Positions 37,761 to 44,307 of a DNA stretch of 44,307 nt are shown here, piece after piece. The stretch is from Streptomyces kronopolitis (GTDB lineage Bacteria; Actinomycetota; Actinomycetes; Streptomycetales; Streptomycetaceae). Position numbers and translations under genes: made by a program. How positions within the stretch are numbered: position 1 is the first letter of the stretch; each line of letters begins with the position of its first letter. Below the pieces are notes generated by a model. The model was given only the letters and a program-made list of their open reading frames with translations. It did no database searches and was not told the origin of the DNA. Location: positions 1 to 44,307 of the forward strand of contig NZ_BMND01000044.1 of NCBI RefSeq assembly GCF_014646275.1, written 5' to 3'.

Positions 37761-37802
37761 CCGCCCGCCGGACCCCGGACTACTGGCGGGAGCGGCGGGC
37801 GG
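37761..37802. terminator. Hairpin between the 182-aa gene and ku
   Basis: CCGCCCGCCG (37761-37770) and CGGCGGGCGG (37793-37802) pair over 10 bp; the second arm is inside the last codons of the convergent ku gene. Confidence 0.55.
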
Positions 37803-38571
37803 CCTGAACGCTCTGCTCCAGCGCCTCCAAAAGGTCGACGGCGGGCTGCTGCGGCGCCGGCAGTTCCGGGACGTCGCCACCCTCGACCTTGGCCGCCACC
37901 AGCTGCTCCAGCGCGTGCCCGTACTCGTCCTCCAGCTGCTGCATCTCGATACCCGTCAGCTCGGACAGCAGCAGTTCGGCGAGCTGCAGTTCCCGGTCGG
38001 TGACGGGCACCGACGGGCCCAGGTCCCCCGGCTCGCGCACTTCGTCGGCCCACAGCAGGGTCTGCAGCACGAGCACCCCACGTCTGGGGCGCAGAATCGC
38101 GAGTCGCTCGCGCTGGCGGAGGGCGATTTTGCAGATGCCCACGGAGCCCGTGCCCGCGAGGGCCTCGGTCAGCAGGACGTACGGGCGGTCCGCGGCCGGC
38201 CCGTCGGGGGCCGCGTAGTAGGCCCGGTCGTAGCTGATCGGGTCGATATCGGCTCCCGGGACGAAGCCGAGCACCTCCGCCGTGTGCTTGGTGGGCAGAG
38301 GCAGGCGTTCGAGGTCTTCGTCGGTGATCGGCACCAGCCGTCCGTCCGGCAGCTCCACCGCCCGCCCGACGTCCCCGTACGGGACCTCTTCCTGGGTGCC
38401 TTCCCGCTCGCAGACGCGCTTGTGACGGATCCGGCCGCCGTCGCGGTGGTGAATCTCCCGGAACTTCCCGCGATGGGACTCGGTCGCGGAGGCCAAACGT
38501 ACGGGCAAGGCCACCATGCCGAAGGTGATGACGCCTCGCCAGACGGTCCGCATCGGCGGGTTGGTTTCCAT
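37780..38571 (-). CDS. ku: Bacterial Ku homologue (non-homologous end joining)
   Basis: About 263 aa. R-T-V-W-R-G-V-I-T-F-G-M-V-A-L-P-V-R-L is the conserved N-terminus of bacterial Ku, followed by F-R-E-I-H-H-x-D-G-G-R-I-R, R-V-C-E-R-E-G-x-x-E-V-P-Y, Y-D-R-A-Y-Y, and a basic/helical tail. Ku binds DNA ends as a ring and recruits LigD. I used ATG 38571; ATG 38553 (closest to the conserved start) and GTG 38607 (with GGAG upstream) are alternatives. No LigD is in this window, so the host would have to supply it. It sits divergently from the HNH lipoprotein gene. Confidence 0.9.
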   Translation of the reverse strand: METNPPMRTVWRGVITFGMVALPVRLASATESHRGKFREIHHRDGGRIRHKRVCEREGTQEEVPYGDVGRAVELPDGRLVPITDEDLERLPLPTKHTAEVLGFVPGADIDPISYDRAYYAAPDGPAADRPYVLLTEALAGTGSVGICKIALRQRERLAILRPRRGVLVLQTLLWADEVREPGDLGPSVPVTDRELQLAELLLSELTGIEMQQLEDEYGHALEQLVAAKVEGGDVPELPAPQQPAVDLLEALEQSVQAARRSRQ

Positions 38572-38786
38572 GCCCTTAAGCCTCCGGCGGGCGCCGGCAG
38601 GCCGCACCGCGGACTACTCCACGAAGCGCTGACGGCTCGGCCGGAGACGCCCGCCAGGAACTCCGGCGCGCCCTCGCGGTCCGGCAGTGGTCGTCGACCG
38701 ACGTTCGCGGCGCGTTGCCGGGTTGACGGTCGTTGGCGCGATGGGTAGACCCATGGGGCTGATATCTCATCTGACCTGGGAGCCGT

Positions 38787-39497
38787 ATGTTTTCCGCGCG
38801 CCGCTTGGCTGCTGTGGCCTGCCCGTTGCTGGTCTTGTCCGCGGCCGCGTGCACTCCCGGCGCCGCCCACCAGGATGCGAAGCCGCCGTCGGCGGGCCCG
38901 AGCGCCTCGTCGTCCGGCGGCAAGAACGGCGGCCTTCGTCTGACGGACGCGATCGGCCGGCTGAAGGTGGCCCGCGAATCCCGGAGCGGGTATGAGCGGG
39001 ATCGGTTCCGGCTGTGGACCGACGCGGACCACGACGGCTGCGACACCCGCAAGGAAGTGCTCCTGGCCGAGGCGGTGAAGAAGCCGCGGCAGGGCAGGGG
39101 CTGCAAGCTGATCGGGGGCAGCTGGAGCTCGTACTACGACGACAAGACTGTCACCGACGCCCGCAAGCTCGACATCGACCACGTCGTGCCCCTCGCCGAA
39201 GCCTGGGACTCTGGCGCCTCGAAGTGGACGCCGGAGCGCCGGGAGCAGTACGCCAACGACCTGGGCAGCGAGCGAAGTCTCGTCGCGGTTAGCCTGGGCC
39301 CGAACAGGACCAAGGGCGACAAGGACCCGGCCGAGTGGATGCCGCCGGCGAAGGACGCCACCTGCACCTACGCCGCCGACTGGGTCACGGCGAAGCTCCG
39401 CTGGCAGCTGACCGCTGACCGCGCCGAGATCAAGGCCCTGCGCACGACCGCCGCGGGCTGCAAGGACGCGACGGTGACGGTTACACCGGCGCCGTAG
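38787..39497 (+). CDS. Secreted HNH nuclease-like lipoprotein (DUF1524/GmrSD C-terminal type)
   Basis: A 236-aa product; GGGAG before the ATG. Signal R-R-L-A-A-V-A-C-P-L-L-V-L-S-A-A-A-C gives a lipobox with Cys22. The mature domain holds W-T-D-A-D-H-D-G-C-D-T-R-K-E-V-L-L, the core D-I-D-H-V-V-P-L-A-E-A-W-D-S-G-A, a later N-D-L, V-S-x-x-x-N-R-x-K-G-D-K-D-P-A-E-W-x-P, and a Cys pair near the end. This is the actinobacterial secreted HNH family. The D-H-V-V-P-L His is the likely catalytic base. Substrate is unknown; a role in extracellular DNA uptake, defence or competition is possible. Confidence 0.85.
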   Translation: MFSARRLAAVACPLLVLSAAACTPGAAHQDAKPPSAGPSASSSGGKNGGLRLTDAIGRLKVARESRSGYERDRFRLWTDADHDGCDTRKEVLLAEAVKKPRQGRGCKLIGGSWSSYYDDKTVTDARKLDIDHVVPLAEAWDSGASKWTPERREQYANDLGSERSLVAVSLGPNRTKGDKDPAEWMPPAKDATCTYAADWVTAKLRWQLTADRAEIKALRTTAAGCKDATVTVTPAP

Positions 39498-39618
39498 CCC
39501 GCTGTTGAGCAGGGATAGTCGCGGCGGCGTGACGACTCGGTGGGCAGCCTGGAGCCAGCAGCAACAGGGGGCTGGATGGTTGGCGCCACCGAGGCTTTTC
39601 CGCAACTCTCGACATGGG

Positions 39619-39631
39619 CCCTAATTTAGGG
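39619..39631. promoter_or_regulatory. CCCTAATTTAGGG palindrome upstream of the 343-aa gene
   Basis: A perfect 13-bp palindrome (arms CCCTAA/TTAGGG) lies about 80 bases before the ATG of the HTH gene, in a locally AT-rich stretch. A self-operator for the HTH protein is plausible. Confidence 0.45.
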
Positions 39632-39710
39632 TGTAGCGTGTGGGTGTGGCCGGGGAACAAGCCTCAGCCCGCTCCGTAAGACACTCGGAGATTCCCTGAG
39701 AGGGACACTC

Positions 39711-40742
39711 ATGAGCGTTCGCATCATCGACTGCGTCACGGCCGACGAGCTGTACCGCCACTACGACGGTCAGTCCGACGCACAGGACTCCTATATCGAA
39801 CTCGACCTGCGCGAGGGGGGGACCCTCCTCGCCGACTACAACTCCGAGATCGGCAACGCCGTTCCGGGGTCCGTCTACCACGGCTTCGAGATCCGCTACA
39901 GCATCCCCGCCCTCACGGCCGCCGCCGCCAACCGCGTCATGCGGGAGATCGCCCCCTTCGCCGAGCGGATGCTGGCCGACTGGGAGGAGAAGTGGGACGG
40001 CAACAACCACGTGGCCGTCCTCGGCGAGGACGCCCAGGCCGCCAGCGAGGAGATCGAGGAGCACCTGGGCTGCAACGAGTACGGCGACGGCGACGACTCC
40101 CAGGGCTTCCCCGGCAGCGACCTCGTCTCCGCGTGGGACATCGACGGCGCCACCAACGGCCTGGAGGCCGAGGAATATGGCATCACCGCCGACACCACAG
40201 ACGCACGCCTGGACGAGATCGAGCGGCAGATCCTGGACGACCTGGCCGGCGTCAGCGAGTCCACGGTGGTCGTCTGCCACGACCTGGCCGGGTACCTCAA
40301 GGGCCTGCGTGACGACCTCGCCGACGAGGACCCGCTGACGGCCGCCGAACTCCGCATCGCCCGTGAGTACCTGGGCATGACCGGCGACCAGCTCGCGAAG
40401 GTCCTCGGCGTCAACCCGCGCACCCTGCGCTCCTGGGAGCAGGGGCGAGACGACGTACCCGGTCGGATCCGTCCCGAAATCGCCGAGCTGAAGGCCTCCA
40501 CGGACCAGGCTGTCGCCGACATGGTGACGGCCCACAACGACAGCAACGATGAGCCTCTGCTGACCTACCGCAACGACGAGGAATTCAGCGCCGCACAGAA
40601 GGCCGGCCTGCACCAGCACTGGAACCGGTCGGCGTCCTGGCACCGGCAGGTGACCGCCCGCGCCGCCGCGCAGACCGGCGCCCGCATCGACTACGCCGAG
40701 GAGACGGGCGAGGACGAGCAGTCAGAGAAGACGCAGCGGTGA
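39711..40742 (+). CDS. HTH regulator-like protein with acidic N-terminal region (343 aa)
   Basis: ATG with GAGAGGG upstream. Residues 1-200 are strongly acidic. Residues about 212-255 (L-T-A-A-E-L-R-I-A-R-E-Y-L-G-M-T-G-D-Q-L-A-K-V-L-G-V-N-P-R-T-L-R-S-W-E-Q-G) are a clear Xre-type helix-turn-helix of the DUF1870/antitoxin kind. The stop overlaps the next GTG (GTGA), so the two are coupled. The N-terminal part has no recognised fold. The role may be as regulator of the pair or as an antitoxin-type partner of the frameshifted neighbour. Confidence 0.78.
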   Translation: MSVRIIDCVTADELYRHYDGQSDAQDSYIELDLREGGTLLADYNSEIGNAVPGSVYHGFEIRYSIPALTAAAANRVMREIAPFAERMLADWEEKWDGNNHVAVLGEDAQAASEEIEEHLGCNEYGDGDDSQGFPGSDLVSAWDIDGATNGLEAEEYGITADTTDARLDEIERQILDDLAGVSESTVVVCHDLAGYLKGLRDDLADEDPLTAAELRIAREYLGMTGDQLAKVLGVNPRTLRSWEQGRDDVPGRIRPEIAELKASTDQAVADMVTAHNDSNDEPLLTYRNDEEFSAAQKAGLHQHWNRSASWHRQVTARAAAQTGARIDYAEETGEDEQSEKTQR

Positions 40743-42051
40743 GCCCCGCCGCCGCCCGCCGTACCGCGCCCGGTACGGCGGGCTCGCCGGCTTCGGCGAA
40801 AAGGACGTGCCGCGAGTGCAGGCAGCCGCCCGCTCCCGGCCACACCCGTTGCCAACGGCACCTTGATCTGCACCGCAAGAGGAGCCGTGACGATCGGAAG
40901 CGGCAGCGGGCGGAGAACTTCACCGCGGACACGCGGGAGGCTCTGCTGGGCCTGCTGCGGGCCGGACAGCCACTGATCTCGGCGTGCGCGGACCTGAACA
41001 TCCCCGTGGCCCGCGTCCATTGGACGGGCTTCGGTGATGCCCGCTGGTCCGCGGACCTGGACGCCGCCCTTATGGAGGGCCGCGATCCGACCATCCGGCA
41101 CGGCACCAGCCATGCCTACAAGGTCAAGAAGTGCCGCTGCCCGGAGTGCCGGCGCGCGAAGTACCACGAACGCGGCCCCCGGCGAAAAGGCTTACCACCA
41201 CAGCGGAAACCCGTGGCCCCGGCGCCGACCGCGGAGGCGAACCCGGACAGCTTCCTCGATGCGCGGGATGCGGTGGTGGCCGCCTACCTGGCCGAGGGAA
41301 CCCCGGACAGGGCACTGTCCCTGCACGGCACCACCACGGCCTGGCTGAAGCGGGAACGCAGGGGCGACGTGGCCTTTGCCCGCCGGATCGACCAGGCGAA
41401 GGAGGCGTGGGCGACCCGGCGTGGGAAGGAACGGGCGGCAGCGGCCACCGTGAAGGCGCCCAGGCCGCGTAGGGACCGTCCGACGGTGGGCGAACAGGAA
41501 CGCGCCGTGCACGTGGCCACACTGCGAGCGGACCTGGAACGGCTGCTGCCGCTGGTGAGGCAGGGCGCGACGCTTAGGGATGTGCAGAGGCAGCTGCAAT
41601 TCCCTCACAAGCGGCTGGAGAAGATCCGGCGCCTTGTCCCAGAAGCCGAACAGCAGCTCCGCGACGCCTACGCGGCGGGGCCGGGGTTCGGAAGGCGCGG
41701 ACCGCCGAACGGTACAAGCAGTCCCTTGAGGGTGAGCCGGAAGTACAGGCCACACGTCTCTTCGTAGCGGGTCTGGCGGCAGGCCGACCCCTTGCGGAGG
41801 CATGCCGGGAAGCGGGCACCAGCTCCTTGTGGATCCGGCGCCGCTACCTGCGGAACACGGAATTCAAGAAGGTCGTGGATGCCGTGCTGCCCCTGCGCCC
41901 CGATATCGACTTCCCCGCATGGATCGCTGACCAGAGCGAGGGTGGCATCCCTCCCTGTCGCCCCAGGCCGCGCTCTGTAGAAGCCGCAGTCGTCCGTGCA
42001 CCCTTGGACGCTACGGATACGACGGCTGGCGAATTCCGCCCGGAACCCTGA
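40739..42051 (+). pseudogene. Cys-rich / HTH-like protein gene with frameshift near 41690
   Basis: GTG at 40739 overlaps the stop of the 343-aa gene. The first frame has C-R-E-C-R near residue 24, R-W-S-A-D-L-D-A-A-L-M-E-G-R, then H-G-T-S-H-A-Y-K-V-K-K-C-R-C-P-E-C-R (a zinc motif common on actinobacterial mobile elements) and HTH-like segments. About 41681-41695 the coding signal moves to another frame, which continues R-T-A-E-R-Y-K-Q-S, F-V-A-G-L-A-A-G-R-P-L-A-E-A-C-R-E-A-G-T-S-S-L-W-I-R-R-R-Y to 42051. The intact protein would have about 435 residues. The first frame runs on to 41767 without real similarity. Confidence 0.65.
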
Positions 42052-42133
42052 TCCGTGCAGCCGCTACCGCGTTACGATGGCCAATCATCTGCCCTGGAGG
42101 GTTCCGTTCCGGCAACAACCTCTGGAGTTGGCT

Positions 42134-42367
42134 ATGCCCACGATCTCTCTCGTCTCCGCCAGCGTTGGCGACCAGATCCCTGGCCACGAACTCGCTGACC
42201 CTGACTGTCCATCGTTTCCGGGTCTACTCGACCGGCCCGACGTGAAGGCGTGGCTGGACGAGATCGGCTACGGCCCGGACAGCGAAGACGAGCTGGTCTA
42301 TCTAGTGACCCAGGATGATCGCGGGATGATCCCGGCTGGGTTCGAGCACATCGCCATCAAGGTCTGA
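42134..42367 (+). CDS. Hypothetical 77-aa acidic protein
   Basis: ATG at 42134, six bases after GGAG; earlier in-frame starts lack a site. The sequence has D-P-D-C-P-S-F-P-G-L-L-D-R-P-D-V-K-A-W-L-D-E-I-G-Y-G and V-T-Q-D-D-R-G-M-I-P-A-G-F-E-H-I-A-I, a small acidic fold. The stop overlaps the 3' end of the convergent membrane gene by 11 bases. The family is not recognised. Confidence 0.55.
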   Translation: MPTISLVSASVGDQIPGHELADPDCPSFPGLLDRPDVKAWLDEIGYGPDSEDELVYLVTQDDRGMIPAGFEHIAIKV

Positions 42368-42671
42368 TCCCTACCTCTACCGTCCTGTTCGCCGAACGGT
42401 CGCCGTGACCATTCGGCGAACAGGACGCCAAGCCCGCCTCCCGGGCGGCCGCGCCGCGTGATGAACCAACTTCCTCAGCCACAGATGATTCGCCACCAGC
42501 GCCAGCACGATGACGGTCTCCGCTATCAGCAGACAGCCTTTTTGACGCGCTCGTGCCCCAGGCGATGACCGGGACGATGACGCCGGCCAGGCCGATCACC
42601 CCGCTCAGTACGGGTGACCCGACGAGCGGGGTGAGCCGGCGGACCGGGTCCTGGCGCGGCGGTGCGGACAT
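42357..42671 (-). CDS. Small membrane protein, probably frameshifted at an A/T run
   Basis: GGGGAGG before the ATG at 42671. The first 40 residues contain one membrane helix (V-L-S-G-V-I-G-L-A-G-V-I-V-P-V-I-A-W-G). After the five-T run at 42539-42543, the alternative frame encodes a second likely helix (T-V-I-V-L-A-L-V-A-N-H-L-W-L) and a basic end, while the annotated frame becomes Ser/Gly/Ala-rich. The ancestral protein probably had two helices. One inserted or deleted base in the homopolymer would explain it. Confidence 0.5.
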   Translation of the reverse strand: MSAPPRQDPVRRLTPLVGSPVLSGVIGLAGVIVPVIAWGTSASKRLSADSGDRHRAGAGGESSVAEEVGSSRGAAAREAGLASCSPNGHGDRSANRTVEVGIRP

Positions 42672-42745
42672 GACGAGAATCCTCCCCCTTTGCAGTCAAC
42701 TGGCCTGTGGTTGATGCGGTCGCGACGCCTCTGGCCGTGGCGGCG

Positions 42746-43525
42746 TCAGCGCTTGTGCGGCTCCGGGGCTGCCGGGACGGTGTAGGCGAGGTCGAAGCGG
42801 TCGGCCGGGACGATGATGTCCGCGGTCTCCACCGCCCGGCCGGCCGTGTCGTAGTGGGTCCGCGCGATCACCGTGGCCAGCGAGCCGACGGTGGCGTCGG
42901 CCAGGAGCCGCGCCTGGGCGCGGTCGAGCTGGACGGGCCGCGGGACTTCCACGACCAGAGCGACGGTGATGCCGAGGTGCGCCATCCGCGCGGTGACGCC
43001 GTGCCCGGCGAGCGGGCCGCCCTCGGGCAGGACCACCACGGATGCGCCGGTGAGCTCCATGGGTTCCCAGGACGTGGAGACCATCACGGGCCGGTGGCGC
43101 GCGTCGAGGTACTCGTAGTGGGTCCTGACGCACAGGTCACCGGCGGCGATGCCCAGGCGCTCGGCGATCTCGGGCGGGGCGGGCAACTTCGCCTCGCTCT
43201 CCGCTTCCCAGGTACCGGAGAAGCCGGCCGGGGCGAGCCCAGCAAGGTTCGAGATGCCCTCGGGGCCGGGAGAGCGCAGCAAGGTGCGGCGTTCGTGCGG
43301 GGAGCGTACGTAGGTGCCGGATCCGGCGCGCCCCTCCAGCAGGCCCTCGGCGATCAGCACCTCCTGGGCGCGGCGGACGACGTTGTCGCCGAACCCGCCG
43401 AGCTCGGCGCCCAGGACGGAGCGGGACGGCAGTTTGTGGCCGGGAGACCAGGTGCCGTCCGCGATGCGGGTACGGATCGCGGCTGCCACCTGCAGGTAGG
43501 GAGCCGTCTCTCCTCGCTCGGACAT
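42746..43525 (-). CDS. GntR-family regulator with UTRA domain
   Basis: A 259-aa product; AAGGAGAGG precedes the ATG at 43525. Residues 8-75 are a GntR winged helix (Y-L-Q-V-A-A-A-I-R-T-R-I-A-D-G-T-W, L-P-S-R-S-V-L-G-A-E-L-G, V-R-R-A-Q-E-V-L-I-A-E-G-L-L). Residues about 95-245 are a HutC-type UTRA ligand domain (Y-L-D-A-R-H-R-P-V-M-V-S-T-S, V-I-A-R-T-H-Y-D). The CTAG-type inverted repeat 40 bases upstream fits the GntR/HutC operator pattern. It is divergent from the 88-aa gene and dapF remnant, possible targets. Confidence 0.88.
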   Translation of the reverse strand: MSERGETAPYLQVAAAIRTRIADGTWSPGHKLPSRSVLGAELGGFGDNVVRRAQEVLIAEGLLEGRAGSGTYVRSPHERRTLLRSPGPEGISNLAGLAPAGFSGTWEAESEAKLPAPPEIAERLGIAAGDLCVRTHYEYLDARHRPVMVSTSWEPMELTGASVVVLPEGGPLAGHGVTARMAHLGITVALVVEVPRPVQLDRAQARLLADATVGSLATVIARTHYDTAGRAVETADIIVPADRFDLAYTVPAAPEPHKR

Positions 43526-43562
43526 GCCTCTCCTTGCCCGTGGTGCTGCCGTCATTGACAAG

Positions 43563-43593
43563 CTAGTCCACTAGCCGGAAGCTAGTGGGCTAG
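43563..43593. promoter_or_regulatory. CTAG-type inverted repeat (GntR/UTRA operator)
   Basis: CTAGTCCACTAGC (43563-43575) and GCTAGTGGGCTAG (43581-43593) are inverted arms with one mismatch and a 5-base spacer. CTAGT-CC-ACTAG is itself a dyad. TTGACA at 43555-43560 just before it could be a rightward -35 box. Confidence 0.7.
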
Positions 43594-43623
43594 GACTGCG
43601 TCGAGTGACGGGCTGATCGAACC

Positions 43624-43890
43624 GTGAGCGTAAAGCGCGACAACCGACATACCGTCACCATCCACGCAGCAACCACCCAGCTCATTGTCCTGACGGGCCA
43701 ACGCCCCCGTGTCATCGACGAACCCGGCGCTGTCCGGATCGAAGCCGACGTCACCGAGGACCTGCTGACCCGTCACTGGCCGCGCCTGCACGCCGTGCTC
43801 GACCTGGGCGTCGCATTCGGCCTGCGCACCACGGCCACCGGACACACCGCCTGGCTGCGCCTCGACAGGGGAGAGAAAACCCGCCCATGA
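43624..43890 (+). CDS. Hypothetical 88-aa protein
   Basis: GTG at 43624, without a strong ribosome site. It is beta-rich at the N-terminus (H-T-V-T-I-H-A-A-T-T-Q-L-I-V-L-T-G-Q-R-P-R-V-I-D-E-P-G-A-V-R-I-E-A-D-V), then helical. The TGA overlaps the ATG of the dapF remnant. The family is not recognised. It is probably controlled by the GntR operator at 43563. Confidence 0.6.
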   Translation: MSVKRDNRHTVTIHAATTQLIVLTGQRPRVIDEPGAVRIEADVTEDLLTRHWPRLHAVLDLGVAFGLRTTATGHTAWLRLDRGEKTRP

Positions 43891-44219
43891 CCGCCGCCCC
43901 CGCACCCGCCCCGGCCGGCCCCGGCACTCCAGCACTTCGCCAAGGGGCACGGCGCCGAGAACGACTTCGTCATCCTCAGACCCGCGCCTGCGCTACCGGC
44001 GCCTGCGCCGCCGTCGCGGCCCTCCAGGCCCGCGACGCCCAGTCCGCTTTTGTGGGCGACTACACCGTGGACGCCCCCGGCGGCCGGCTGCACGTTCGCG
44101 TGCGCCCCGGCGGCGAGATGGAGCTCACAGGCCCGGCAGCGGTCATCGCCCAGGGCGCTCTGACCCTCTCCTTGGCTCACGGTCTGCCCGCATCGGGCGG
44201 TGTCGAGAAGGGGGCTTGA
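43887..44219 (+). pseudogene. dapF: Diaminopimelate epimerase (dapF) remnant with internal deletion
   Basis: ATG at 43887 overlaps the previous stop (ATGA). In the +1 frame near 43927 the DNA encodes L-Q-H-F-A-K-G-H-G-A-E-N-D-F-V-I-L, the conserved start of DapF. The annotated frame then resumes at R-A-C-A-T-G-A-C-A-A-V-A-A-L ... Y-T-V-D-A-P-G-G-R-L-H-V-R-V-R-P-G-G-E-M-E-L-T-G-P-A, the C-terminal catalytic-Cys region. About 170 residues between are missing and the two parts are out of frame, so no active enzyme is expected. It may produce a short peptide from the frame shown. Confidence 0.72.
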
Positions 44220-44307
44220 CGGAAACCCTAGAAGCCCAGGTCAGAGGCTTACCGCGGAAGCTGCCGAAAACGCTCCGCTCCCGTTCCCGGAACACTCTGC
44301 CCATCGC

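Noticed and set aside
1..44307. CRISPR array, transposase, integrase or rRNA
   Set aside because: No regularly spaced repeats of 25-40 bases were seen, and no frame showed DDE transposase, tyrosine/serine recombinase or Cas motifs.

Overview
The window is very GC-rich, uses GTG as a start almost as often as ATG, has good AGGAGG-type ribosome sites beside several apparently leaderless genes, and is packed with actinomycete accessory families. It reads as Streptomyces (or a close relative) accessory DNA, most likely a large conjugative plasmid or an integrated element / chromosome-arm island. No rRNA, complete tRNA, CRISPR array, transposase or integrase was recognised. No TraB/FtsK-type or VirB4-type motor was seen, so any transfer motor must lie outside.

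Left part (about 14-13031) is almost entirely leftward. It holds membrane proteins with charged or Pro/Ala-rich tails (1911-4612), a chain of very small coupled genes including a WhiB-like 4-Cys protein (5317-5938), a 939-aa protein combining a long coiled coil, a DUF2637-like membrane block and a C-terminal helix-turn-helix (6426-9245), and many small hypothetical genes (9374-13031). Several junctions carry strong hairpins. Three carry a shared intergenic module, and a dense field of GGTTCGC repeats overlaps and follows the 3' end of the 939-aa gene. This resembles the spread/transfer region of an actinomycete conjugative element.

Centre (13060-24120): a GntR-UTRA-GNAT fusion regulator faces the left block across a divergent promoter region with two identical 15-bp repeats. 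A structured non-coding region of about 600 bases then precedes a 901-aa DNA-binding protein with helix-turn-helix and zinc-ribbon motifs (candidate replication initiator). Downstream are a ribbon-helix-helix/Fic-like toxin-antitoxin pair, a frameshifted lipoprotein gene, a secreted protein and a 461-aa regulator-like protein. Two extra fragments of the 3' end of the 901-aa gene lie at 22.7-22.9 kb and 23.97-24.02 kb, which suggests serial insertion or duplication at that 3' end.

Right part (24200-44307): a 597-aa helix-turn-helix protein, a RelE-like toxin locus, a convergent DUF5131 / TcmP pair, an HTH gene with tandem operators, a VapBC pair, two DNA-binding hypothetical proteins, a Ku homologue, a secreted HNH nuclease-like lipoprotein, an HTH protein translationally coupled to a frameshifted Cys-rich protein, a second GntR-UTRA regulator with a CTAG-type operator, and an internally deleted dapF remnant. 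Several frameshifts and remnants show active decay and reshuffling. All family assignments come from motif recognition in the translated sequence; no database search was run.
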